A DNA stretch of 35,014 nucleotides from Ectopseudomonas mendocina (GTDB lineage: Bacteria; Pseudomonadota; Gammaproteobacteria; Pseudomonadales; Pseudomonadaceae): assembly GCF_008041835.1 (NCBI RefSeq), contig NZ_VRYE01000010.1, positions 1 to 35,014 on the forward strand, read 5' to 3'. This document shows, piece by piece, positions 23,701 through 30,425 of the stretch. The position numbers and the translations under genes are program-made. The notes below the pieces were generated by a model. It had not been told where the DNA came from. It saw only the letters and a program-made list of their open reading frames with translations, and made no database searches. How positions within the stretch are numbered: position 1 is the stretch's first letter; each line of letters opens with the position of its first letter.

Positions 23701-24245
23701 GCCTTGGCCTGGCCATCGCTGACGGCCTCTGCCGCGTGCTCGGCCACCACCTGGAAGTGCGCTCCTGGCCAGGTAAAGGCAGCGTCTTCAGCGTCAGCGT
23801 ACCGCTGGCCCGCAAGCCCGCACCGAAGCCCCAGGGGATCAGCGCACCGGCCAGCGACGCCCAGCCCCTGCAAGGCACGCAGGTGCTGTGCATCGATAAC
23901 GAGGACAGCATCCTCACCGGCATGCACAGCCTGCTGTCGCGCTGGGGCTGCCAGGTCTGGACGGCGCGCAACCGTCTGGAATGCGAACACCTGCTCAGCG
24001 AAGACGTGCGCCCGCAACTGGCGCTGATCGACTACCACCTGGACGAGGGCGAAACCGGTACGGAGCTGATGGCCTGGCTACGCACACGGCTGAACGAGCC
24101 CGTCCCCGGCGTGGTGATCAGCGCCGACGGTCGCCCGGAGCTGGTCGCCGAAGTGCATACCGCCGGCCTTGATTACCTGCCCAAACCGGTCAAGCCGGCT
24201 GCCCTGCGCGCGCTGCTCAGCCGGCATCTGGTGTTGCGCGGTTAG
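20757..24245 (+). CDS. mxtR: Symporter-like hybrid sensor histidine kinase (MxtR/CrbS type)
   Basis: This 1162-residue protein joins a sodium:solute-symporter-like module of about 13 helices (residues about 5-515), a linker, a PAS domain (about 640-750), a coiled region (LERRVAERTHELSQLNLAL), a histidine kinase core and a receiver domain. The H-box is FLAAVSHDLMQPLNAARLF with H808; the N-box is LRRILQNFLTNAFRYAKGRV; the G-boxes are DRGMGIPEDKR and GLGLGLAIADG. The receiver (about 1045-1162) has phospho-acceptor D1092 (LIDYHLD) and the LPKPVKP lysine loop. MxtR/CrbS kinases with ErdR/CrbR regulators control acetate use (acsA). The response regulator is not in the window. The symbol rests on architecture, length and neighbours; ErcS' or CbrA-like paralogues are the main alternatives. 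The ATG at 20757 is chosen at the first hydrophobic helix. Confidence 0.85.
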   Translation: MTLSPGLIAAVALIYMAVLFAIAFYGDRRSAPMPPKIRAWVYSLSLAVYCTSWTFFGAVGQAAEQLWSFLPIYLGPIILLLTMPWALQKMVMISKQENITSIADFIAARYGKSQALAIVVALICLVGVLPYIALQLKGIVLGVNLLIGIDPQSIGTSAQDTALIVSLALALFTILFGTRNLDVTEHHRGMVLAIAFESLVKLLAFLAVGAFVTFGLYNGFDDLLEQAHNTAELDAFWNEAINWPAMLVQTGMAMIAIVCLPRQFHVTVVENIEPRDLRLARWVFPAYLVLAALFVVPIALAGQMLLPAGITPDSFVISLPLAEAHPGLAVLAFIGGASAATGMVIVASVALSTMISNDMLLPWLLRRQNTERPFEAFRHWMLTARRVSIVLILLLAYVCYRLLGEGTSLATIGQVSFAAIGQLAPAMFGALVWKQANRRGVFAGLILGAVLWFYTLVLPLAARGMGWSLESFPALTTLLYTPIGLQVDPLTRGVVLSLAGNMLLFAWVSWFSRTRVSEHWQAGRFIGHDLGTKPSSRSLLAVQVADLLALSSRFVGEERARQSFTRFALRQNKGKDFDPNQPANSEWIAHTERLLAGVLGASSTRAVVKAAIEGREMQVEDVVRIVDEASEVLQFNRALLQGAIENITQGISVVDQNLRLVAWNHRYLELFDYPEGLIYVGRPIAEIIRFNAERGMLGSGDLEENVAKRLYWMRQGTAHSYERVFPNGRVIELIGNPMPGGGFVMSFTDITEFREAERALKEANESLERRVAERTHELSQLNLALSEAKAHAEAANQSKTRFLAAVSHDLMQPLNAARLFSAALSYQDEALPGEAQELVRHLDSSLRSAEDLITDLLDISRLENGRITPDRHPFALASLFDTLAAEFGVLAGEQDIDLRVHGSRQWIDSDIKLLRRILQNFLTNAFRYAKGRVVLGVRREGKQLRLEVWDRGMGIPEDKRKVIFEEFKRLDSHQTRAEKGLGLGLAIADGLCRVLGHHLEVRSWPGKGSVFSVSVPLARKPAPKPQGISAPASDAQPLQGTQVLCIDNEDSILTGMHSLLSRWGCQVWTARNRLECEHLLSEDVRPQLALIDYHLDEGETGTELMAWLRTRLNEPVPGVVISADGRPELVAEVHTAGLDYLPKPVKPAALRALLSRHLVLRG

Positions 24246-24315
24246 GTTCTTTTCGCTCAGGTTGGGCACTGTGCATTAGTGCTGGGCTGCCCGGCGCCAG
24301 CGTGTATGGCTGCAG

Positions 24316-25779
24316 TCAGTCCAGCGCCGGCAGGTCGGCGGAGCGCTCCAGCAACTCGGTCGGCAGGCTTTTGCTGGCACGAGCGCCAAGCAGCTTGAGG
24401 TTCTCCACCCGTCCGATCAGGTTGCCCCGGCCATCGACCAGCTTGTTGCGCGCGCTGGCGTAGGCTTTGTCCAGCTGTTGCAGGCGGCTACCCATTTCAT
24501 CCAGATCCGCGACGAAGGCCACGAACTTGTCATACAGCTGGCCGGCACGTTCGGCGATCTCGCGGGCGTTCTGACCCTGGCGCTCCTGGCGCCACAGGCT
24601 GTCGATCACCCGCAAGGTCGCCAGCAAGGTGGTCGGGCTGACGATCACCACCTGCTGTTCGAAGGCTTCCTGGAACAGGTCCGGTTCGGCCTGCAGCGCT
24701 GCTGCGAAAGCGGCCTCGATCGGCACGAAGAGCAGGACGAAATCCAGGCTGTGCAGGCCTTCGAGACGCTGGTAATCCTTACCTGACAGCCCCTTGAGGT
24801 GGCTGCGCAGCGAGACCAGATGCTGCTTGAGCGCCTGCTGGCGAAGCGGCTCATCCACCGCCGCGACATACTGCTGATAGGCACTGAGGCTGACCTTGGC
24901 ATCGACGATTACCTGCCTGTCGCCAGGCAGACGAATCAGCACGTCGGGCTGGAAGCGCTCGCCGCCGGCACTCTTGAGGCTGACCTGAGTGTGGTACTCG
25001 CGGCCCTTCTCCAGGCCGGCATGCTCGAGCACCCGCTCGAGCACCAGCTCGCCCCAGTTGCCCTGGGTTTTCTGCCCCTTGAGCGCACGGGTCAGGTTGG
25101 TCGCTTCGTCGCCCAGACGCTGGTTGAGCTGCTGCAGGCGCTCCAGCTCCTTGCTCAGGGAAAAACGCTCGCGCGCTTCCTGTTGATAGCTCTCGTCGAC
25201 ACGCTTCTCGAACGCCTGGATACGCTCCTTGAGCGGGTCGAGCAGCTGGCCAAGGCGCTGCTGGCTGGTTTCGGCGAAACGCTGCTCGCGTTCGTCGAAG
25301 ATCTTCGATGCCAGTTCGGAAAACTGCGCGCGCAGCTCATTGCGCGCGCCCTGCAGGTCATCAAGGCGCTGCTGCTGGTTATCGCGGTTTTCCTGCAGCT
25401 CGGCCGCCAGCGCCGCACACTCGGCGGTGAGGCGGCGCAGTTCGGCCTCGTTACGTTCACGCTGCTGATGCCAGGATTGCGCGGCTTCGCGAGCGATCTG
25501 CCGCTCCTGCTGCAGCAATTCGTTCTCACGGCGCAGACCGGCCAGTTCGGTCTGCTGCTCGACCTTGATCTCGCTGACCTCGGCCAGCTCTGCACGACAG
25601 GCATCGAGCTGCGCCAGCAGACCGGCCTGACTCAGTTGCGCGTGCTCCAGGCGCTCCTGCAGCAGCGCCTGCTCGCCCTGCTCGCGCGTCAGTCGGCGTT
25701 GCAGTGACCAGAGCGCCGCCAACAGCGGCACCAGCGCGGCGACGGCGCCGATGGCAAGAGAAAGAGGATCGATTGGCAT
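24316..25779 (-). CDS. rmuC: DNA recombination protein RmuC homologue
   Basis: RmuC limits inversions at short inverted repeats in E. coli and is predicted to be a nuclease-fold protein. The 487-residue product has an N-terminal membrane helix (about 9-26), a long coiled coil (about 28-190, rich in LEQRLE-like heptads) and the RmuC domain (about 195-450), with LKGQKTQGNWGELVLERVLE, RFQPDVLIRLPGDRQVIVDA, SLDFVLLFVPIEAAFAAAL and VSPTTLLATLRVIDSLWRQE. The lysine and acidic residues of VIVDAKVSL fit the PD-(D/E)XK-like core. GGAG lies about 9 bases before the ATG at 25779. It is probably its own transcription unit or follows the Sel1-like gene at 25845. Confidence 0.95.
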   Translation of the reverse strand: MPIDPLSLAIGAVAALVPLLAALWSLQRRLTREQGEQALLQERLEHAQLSQAGLLAQLDACRAELAEVSEIKVEQQTELAGLRRENELLQQERQIAREAAQSWHQQRERNEAELRRLTAECAALAAELQENRDNQQQRLDDLQGARNELRAQFSELASKIFDEREQRFAETSQQRLGQLLDPLKERIQAFEKRVDESYQQEARERFSLSKELERLQQLNQRLGDEATNLTRALKGQKTQGNWGELVLERVLEHAGLEKGREYHTQVSLKSAGGERFQPDVLIRLPGDRQVIVDAKVSLSAYQQYVAAVDEPLRQQALKQHLVSLRSHLKGLSGKDYQRLEGLHSLDFVLLFVPIEAAFAAALQAEPDLFQEAFEQQVVIVSPTTLLATLRVIDSLWRQERQGQNAREIAERAGQLYDKFVAFVADLDEMGSRLQQLDKAYASARNKLVDGRGNLIGRVENLKLLGARASKSLPTELLERSADLPALD

Positions 25780-25844
25780 AGACGCTCCATGTTGAACCGC
25801 CGGCCAGTATACCCAGCCGCAGCTTCACAGGGGCCAGCACGCCG

Positions 25845-26096
25845 TCAGCGTGACAGGCGCTGCAGCTCCAGCTGGGCACCACGGTCACCGGCTCGCGCGG
25901 CCTGGCGCAGCAATTCATAGCCGATACGGCGATCACGGGTGTTGCCGCAATCGCGGCAGAGCAATTGGCCCAGGCGACTTTGCGCCTCTACGCAGCCCTG
26001 ACGCGCCGGCTGCTTGAGCAGGTTGCCGGCGATGCGCTTGACGCTGGAGGCTTGCCCCAGACGCGGGCTGTCGAGCAGCCAGAGCGCAACGCGCAT
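25845..26096 (-). CDS. Sel1-repeat-like small protein
   Basis: The product from the ATG at 26096 is 83 residues: MRVALWLLDSPRLG, then a helical segment and EAQSRLGQLLCRDCGNTRDR, GYELLRQAARAGDRGAQLEL. The A-x-x-x-L-G-x-L and A-A-x-A-G-D-x-x-A-Q-x-x-L patterns are those of Sel1-like (TPR-like) repeats, so it is likely a small helical protein-protein interaction module. Two cysteines (C-x-x-C) lie in LCRDCG. The start is uncertain: an in-frame ATG at 26156 adds 20 low-complexity residues, and neither start has a good Shine-Dalgarno. Homologues of this length occur in Pseudomonas; function unknown. Confidence 0.68.
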   Translation of the reverse strand: MRVALWLLDSPRLGQASSVKRIAGNLLKQPARQGCVEAQSRLGQLLCRDCGNTRDRRIGYELLRQAARAGDRGAQLELQRLSR

Positions 26097-26717
26097 GGGC
26101 AGACGAGAAGAACCGGAACCAGTTGCAGGGGATGAAGAAGGTAAAGCGCGAGGCATAGATAAAGGGGGGTGACTGCGGGGCGCGCCACTCTACTCCTTTT
26201 TTGCCGAAGGTAAAGTCTTGCCTGGCGGACGATTTTTCGTTCCACAAAAGCACTCCATCACAATCCACAGAAGCTGTGGATAACTCCGTGAACAACTTGG
26301 GCGAAAGCGCTGCCAGGCCCGATGCTTCGGGGCTCGCAGACAAACTGTCGATTTTTTCACCAACAAAAAAATTGCATATTTTTCATTGACTTAAAAAGCA
26401 ACCACGAAAAATCAAACGCTTAGCGGCGTTTCTGACAGTGATGTGACAGACGGCTTCAGCTTTGTGCACAACTCGCTGCGGCATATTCGCGCAGCGCTCT
26501 GTTTCGGGGCATCGGCATGGTGACTACAGCCGTCATGCGGGGCGCTGACGCCCGCCCCTTGCACCAGAAACGCCCCAGGGAAAACAGCCGTGCTCGATCG
26601 GCATGCTTGTCGCCACCCTGATGGGGCGAACACCTGCCACGGCTCGCCATGCAGATCGGCTTGGCACTCTCCAGGGCATGGGGTACCGTCGCGCAACGCC
26701 ACCAGCAAGGAGAACTC
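26097..26717. other. Gene-free region upstream of ydbH with DnaA-box-like sites and an AT-rich tract
   Basis: About 620 bases without a credible gene. TGTGGATAA (26275-26283) is a perfect DnaA box (minus-strand TTATCCACA). It faces CAATCCACA (26261-26269), a two-mismatch box, giving the inverted motif CCACAG-AAG-CTGTGG. A third weak candidate (TTGTTCACG on the minus strand) lies at about 26287-26296. Downstream, 26344-26415 is markedly AT-rich, with runs of six T and seven A. AAACGC and GCGTTT around 26415-26432 make a 6-bp stem that, read on the minus strand, is followed by GATTTTTCG. The rest (26433-26700) shows no clear signal apart from the ydbH Shine-Dalgarno AAGGAG at 26707-26712. Confidence 0.6.
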
Positions 26718-29273
26718 ATGAGCCGCCGGCGTTTCTGGCTGAGCATCTGCATGGCACTTGCGGCGCTGCTGTCGTTACTGGCCGGCTATGCCAGTTATCG
26801 CGTTCAACTGCTGCTCGACGCGCAGCAGGCCGAGCTGGACTGGCAGAGCTTCAGCGTCACCTGGCGTGGCCTGCAATTGCATGAAGTGAGCCTGGTGCAG
26901 CGCCGCAGCGGTGAATTGCACGCTCGTGCCGAGCAGCTTCAACTGCAATGGCTGGCCAGCGAGGCGCCACGCTATCGCCTGAGTGCGCAGGGTCTGCAAG
27001 TGGACTGGCTGCCGGCCGATCAGGCCGCAAACACCCCGAGCGACAGCGACCTAAGTGCCAGTCTTCAGGCCGTCCTGAACACCCTGCCCTGGCTGCCCAG
27101 ACTGATCGAACTGGGCGATGTCCAGTTACAACTGCCCTGCCCGGATGGCCGCTGCACTCTCGCCGGTGAACTCGACCTGCAGCATCTGGACGATGCCCTG
27201 CACCTGCAGGTAAGACTGCTGCGTGACAGTCATAGCGCCACATTGCAGGCGCACGTGCAGGGGCTCGATGACGCCCTGGACAGCAGGCGCCAACTGCAGA
27301 TGACCCTGCACCTGGATGACCAGCAACAAATGGAGCTGCACAGCGACCTGGTCGCTCAGGGCGACGCCTTGCACTGGAACGGCAACCTGCTGCTCGCGCC
27401 ACTTCAGGAAATCGCCTGGGTCGCTGCCTGGCTGAGCGAATGGACACCACTCGACGCCGCCAACCTGCCAACGGCGCCGCAGCAGGCCGGTATCATCGCC
27501 CGCTGGCAGTTGCAGCTGCCGCACACCACCCGCCAGCTGGATGAGCTGCTGGCCGCGCCGGGCTGGTTGCGTGTCGACGCCCAGTTGCCGCAACCCTGGC
27601 CACTGCCCGGCATTGGTCTGCTCAGCGGAGAACTGCAGCTCGACCTGCTCAATAGCGCGGGAGCCTGGCAAGCGCGCAAGCTGCACGGCAACCTGCAGCT
27701 CGATACCCGGGGTGCGCCCTGGCTGGCCGCGCTGCCAAGCGGCCTTCGGGCAAACCGTCTGCAGCTGCAACTGCAGCCGCTACAGAGCCGCGCGGATAAC
27801 GAACTGGCCCTGCGCCTGAGCCTCGCCGGAGAAGGGGCGCTCGCCGTGCAAGCCAACGCCGAGCTTGGCCTGCAGCAATCGCGCGACTGGGCACTGCAGG
27901 TGCGCCAGTTGCAGCTCGATGCCCGCAGCAAGCGCGTGGATCTGGGCGGCAGCCGGGTCGACGGCCTGCGCCTGACTCTCGACCTATCTGGCAACGCCAC
28001 GGCGCAACAGCTGCAACTCGCGCTGGCCGGCAACTCGCGCCTGGAAATCCAGCGTCTGCGCAGTGCCGATCTGGACCTGCAGCAGGCGCGGCTATCTCTC
28101 GCCAACCTAGACCTGGCCGGCATGCCCCTTGCGCCGACCCTATCCGGGCCACTGGCACTGCGCGTACAGAACCTGCTGCATCCCCAATTGCAGGCCCAAG
28201 GCTGGCAATGGCAAGGCCGGATAGAGGCTGACAGCGCCCGCCAGACACTCGATGGCCCCCTGCTGAACGACTCCGGCCTGAGCCTGGCCCTGAAGCTCAA
28301 TAACGCAGCCGATGGGCTGGCGCTGCACGCCACGCTCGATGAACTCTTCCTGCGCGCCGGCAACCCGCTGGCGCAAACCCTGGCCAACTGGCCGCCACTG
28401 TTGACCCTGGACAACGGCCGCATCCAGGCCGCCGCCAGCCTCAGCCTGCCTGCTGGCAAGCCCCTGCACCTGCGGGCGAACCTGAATGGCAAAGGCCTGG
28501 CCGGTATCCATGATCGCAGCACATTGAGTGGCGTGGAGGGCGAACTGCAGCTGCAATTGATCGGCGATCAACTGATGCTGGAGCTGCCGAACCTTAGCGC
28601 CAAACAAATCGACCCCGGCATCGCCCTTGGCCCGTTGCAGCTGCAAGCCCGCTATCAGGCCAGCCTGCAACGTCCGCTGGCCGGCACTCTGAGCCATCAG
28701 CGCGCGGAGCTGGGCATCCTCGGCGGCAGCCTGCATCTGGAACCGGCGACCTGGGCATTGGCTCAACCCAGCCAGTTGCTGCCGCTCAAACTCAGCGGCC
28801 TGGATCTGCAGGCGCTGTTTCGCGCCTATCCAGCCGAAGGGCTGGAAGGTGATGGTCTGCTCGACGGCACCCTGCCGCTGCGCCTGGGCGACGCGATCAG
28901 CATCGAGCAGGGCCAGCTCGAAGCACGCGCCCCCGGTGGCCGCCTGCGCTTTCATTCGCCGCGCATCCGCGCCATGGGGCAGGCCAACCCGGGCATGAAA
29001 CTGGTCACCGATGCCCTGGAAGACTTCCACTATGATCTGCTCAGCAGTAGCCTCGACTACGATGCATCCGGCACTCTGCGCCTCGGTATGCGTCTACATG
29101 GACAGAATCCGGCCATCGAACAGGGTCGCCCGATCCACTTCACCATCAACCTGGAAGAAGACATTCCGACCCTGCTGGCGAGCCTGCAGCTGAGCGACAA
29201 GGTCAGCGACATCATCCAGCAGCGGATTCAGCAACGGATGCGCCAGCGCGTCCCCGAAGAAACGAAGGAGTAA
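26718..29273 (+). CDS. ydbH: YdbH family AsmA-like intermembrane phospholipid transport protein
   Basis: YdbH is one of the AsmA-like bridge proteins (with TamB and YhdP) that redundantly move phospholipid between inner and outer membranes. The 851-residue product has a single N-terminal membrane anchor (about 6-26) followed by a long periplasmic region of amphipathic beta-strand repeats rich in L-x-L-x-L patterns. It ends with the YdbH/DUF3971-type segment, including LSGVEGELQLQLIGDQLMLE, KLVTDALEDFHYDLLSSSLD and NPAIEQGRPIHFTINLEEDI. Length is close to that of the E. coli protein. The ATG at 26718 is preceded by AAGGAG five bases away. It is followed by ynbE and ydbL in the E. coli order. 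Confidence 0.92.
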   Translation: MSRRRFWLSICMALAALLSLLAGYASYRVQLLLDAQQAELDWQSFSVTWRGLQLHEVSLVQRRSGELHARAEQLQLQWLASEAPRYRLSAQGLQVDWLPADQAANTPSDSDLSASLQAVLNTLPWLPRLIELGDVQLQLPCPDGRCTLAGELDLQHLDDALHLQVRLLRDSHSATLQAHVQGLDDALDSRRQLQMTLHLDDQQQMELHSDLVAQGDALHWNGNLLLAPLQEIAWVAAWLSEWTPLDAANLPTAPQQAGIIARWQLQLPHTTRQLDELLAAPGWLRVDAQLPQPWPLPGIGLLSGELQLDLLNSAGAWQARKLHGNLQLDTRGAPWLAALPSGLRANRLQLQLQPLQSRADNELALRLSLAGEGALAVQANAELGLQQSRDWALQVRQLQLDARSKRVDLGGSRVDGLRLTLDLSGNATAQQLQLALAGNSRLEIQRLRSADLDLQQARLSLANLDLAGMPLAPTLSGPLALRVQNLLHPQLQAQGWQWQGRIEADSARQTLDGPLLNDSGLSLALKLNNAADGLALHATLDELFLRAGNPLAQTLANWPPLLTLDNGRIQAAASLSLPAGKPLHLRANLNGKGLAGIHDRSTLSGVEGELQLQLIGDQLMLELPNLSAKQIDPGIALGPLQLQARYQASLQRPLAGTLSHQRAELGILGGSLHLEPATWALAQPSQLLPLKLSGLDLQALFRAYPAEGLEGDGLLDGTLPLRLGDAISIEQGQLEARAPGGRLRFHSPRIRAMGQANPGMKLVTDALEDFHYDLLSSSLDYDASGTLRLGMRLHGQNPAIEQGRPIHFTINLEEDIPTLLASLQLSDKVSDIIQQRIQQRMRQRVPEETKE

Positions 29274-29277
29274 CGCC

Positions 29278-29469
29278 ATGCGCACGTGTCGCCTTCTCGC
29301 CGCCCTGAGTCTGGGGTTGCTGTGCCAGGCCTGTACCCCGACGGTGCAACTGGCCATGCCCAACGAGCCGATCAACATCAACCTCAACGTCAAGGTCGAA
29401 CACGAGATCTACATCAAGGTGGACAAGGCGCTGGACAATGTCTTCAACGATGACAGCGGCCTGTTCTAA
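29278..29469 (+). CDS. ynbE: YnbE-like outer-membrane lipoprotein
   Basis: The 63-residue product has a lipoprotein signal ending C16-Q17-A18-C19. The lipobox is slightly unusual in having Cys rather than Leu at -3. The mature part carries PNEPININLNVKVEHEIYIK and ends with DDSGLF, closely resembling E. coli YnbE. In E. coli YnbE is an outer-membrane lipoprotein that pairs with the C-terminus of YdbH to complete the lipid bridge. The ATG follows the ydbH stop by 4 bases, and the ydbL Shine-Dalgarno overlaps its stop codon. The three genes form an evident operon. Confidence 0.9.
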   Translation: MRTCRLLAALSLGLLCQACTPTVQLAMPNEPININLNVKVEHEIYIKVDKALDNVFNDDSGLF

Positions 29470-29477
29470 GGAGAAGC

Positions 29478-29819
29478 ATGATGACCCGCTATATTTCGAC
29501 TCTGCTGCTGGCACTGACCCTGAGCCTGCCGGCTTACGCCCTGAACCTCAATCAGGCCATGAGTGCCCTCGGCGACGCCAAGGCCAGCGGCCAACTGGGC
29601 GAGCAACCCAATGGCTACCTGGGTGTGGTCAAACCCGGCGGCCAGGCCGACGAAATCGCCCGCCTGATCAACCAGGCGCGACGCGCCGAATACCAGAAGC
29701 TGGCCAAGGACAATGGCATCAGCCTCAGCGACGTGGAGGCGATTGCCGGCAAGAAAGCCATCGAGCGCACGCCAAAGGGCCAGTTCATCCAGCTCAACGG
29801 CCAGTGGCTGCAGAAGTAA
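29478..29819 (+). CDS. ydbL: YdbL family periplasmic protein (DUF1318)
   Basis: The 113-residue product has a cleavable signal peptide (ISTLLLALTLSLPAYA, cleavage after about residue 21) and the DUF1318 domain, with LNQAMSALGDAKASGQLGEQ, NGYLGVV, RRAEYQKLAKDNGISLSDVE and the conserved C-terminus QFIQLNGQWLQK. In E. coli YdbL helps the YdbH-YnbE bridge assemble, perhaps by chaperoning YdbH-YnbE interactions. Two consecutive ATGs (29478 and 29481) follow AAGGAG; either could be used. It is the last gene of the operon, ended by the terminator at 29839-29864. Confidence 0.9.
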   Translation: MMTRYISTLLLALTLSLPAYALNLNQAMSALGDAKASGQLGEQPNGYLGVVKPGGQADEIARLINQARRAEYQKLAKDNGISLSDVEAIAGKKAIERTPKGQFIQLNGQWLQK

Positions 29820-29838
29820 AAAGCGTGCAGCAGAAACC

Positions 29839-29864
29839 AAAGAACCCGCCTAGGCGGGTTCTTT
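29839..29864. terminator. Bidirectional terminator between ydbL and grxD
   Basis: AAAGAACCCGCC (29839-29850) and GGCGGGTTCTTT (29853-29864) form a perfect 12-bp stem around TA. T-rich ends occur on both strands, so it can stop the ydbL transcript on the plus strand and the grxD transcript on the minus strand. Confidence 0.88.
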
Positions 29865-29880
29865 GTTCGAGAAGCAGCGA

Positions 29881-30207
29881 TCAGGCGCCGGCTTTGCTCA
29901 CGGCATCCTTGATCAGGGTCTGCAGCTCGCCCTTCTCGTACATCTCGGAGAGGATGTCGCTGCCGCCGATCAGCTCACCAGCCACCCACAGTTGCGGGAA
30001 GGTCGGCCAGTTGGCGTACTTGGGCAGGTTGGCGCGGATTTCCGGGTTCTGCAGGATGTCGACGTAGGCGAACTTCTCGCCGCAGCCCATCACAGCCTGC
30101 GCAGCACGGGCGGAGAAGCCACACTGCGGGGCGTTGGGCGAGCCTTTCATGTACAGCAGAACGGTGTTGTTGGCGATCTGCTCTTTGATGGTTTCGATGA
30201 TATCCAT
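29881..30207 (-). CDS. grxD: Monothiol glutaredoxin Grx4
   Basis: GrxD is a CGFS-type monothiol glutaredoxin that carries [2Fe-2S] clusters and functions in Fe-S assembly and iron sensing rather than in disulfide reduction. The 108-residue product has the active motif C29-G-F-S in NAPQCGFSARAAQ, the cis-Pro strand WPTFPQLWVAGELIGGSDIL and the typical N-terminus MDIIETIKEQI. Length matches the family. The ATG at 30207 is preceded by GAGGTG; a longer in-frame extension to 30279 has no family resemblance. It is separated from the molybdopterin gene upstream by a terminator, so it is probably transcribed alone. Confidence 0.96.
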   Translation of the reverse strand: MDIIETIKEQIANNTVLLYMKGSPNAPQCGFSARAAQAVMGCGEKFAYVDILQNPEIRANLPKYANWPTFPQLWVAGELIGGSDILSEMYEKGELQTLIKDAVSKAGA

Positions 30208-30263
30208 GGGGCACCTCAGCATAGACTTCGCGACCCGACGGTCGCCACGGTGGCGCGATTGTA

Positions 30264-30289
30264 GCGAAAAGCCGAGCATAATGCTCGGC
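30264..30289 (-). terminator. Rho-independent terminator of the molybdopterin oxidoreductase gene
   Basis: GCCGAGC (30271-30277) pairs with GCTCGGC (30283-30289) around ATAAT, extended to 9 bp by the AT pairs. Read on the minus strand it is followed by TTTTCGC. It lies about 140 bp past the gene's stop and upstream of grxD. Confidence 0.65.
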
Positions 30290-30324
30290 CTTGCCGAGCA
30301 TTCATTGCGTGGTCTTGCGCTGCC

Positions 30325-30350
30325 CCGTGGGAGCCCCGCCTCGGGGCGAA
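30325..30350. repeat. Single REP-like palindromic sequence
   Basis: CCGTGGGAGCCCCGCCTCGG continues into GGCGAA, with GCCCCG (30333-30338) and CGGGGC (30342-30347) as a 6-bp stem. The GTGGGAG plus GC-rich hairpin pattern resembles the abundant Pseudomonas REP units. It lies between grxD and the molybdopterin gene. Only one copy was recognised in this window. Confidence 0.45.
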
Positions 30351-30425
30351 GCGCTTGGGTCTTTCCAGCATGGCGTAACGGCCATCCTTCGCCGCGAGGC
30401 GCAACCTGGCAGGGTGAGAACCCCT

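Noticed and set aside
26412..26708. 98-codon minus-strand open frames upstream of ydbH
   Set aside because: No family resemblance and no Shine-Dalgarno; composition does not resemble neighbouring genes.
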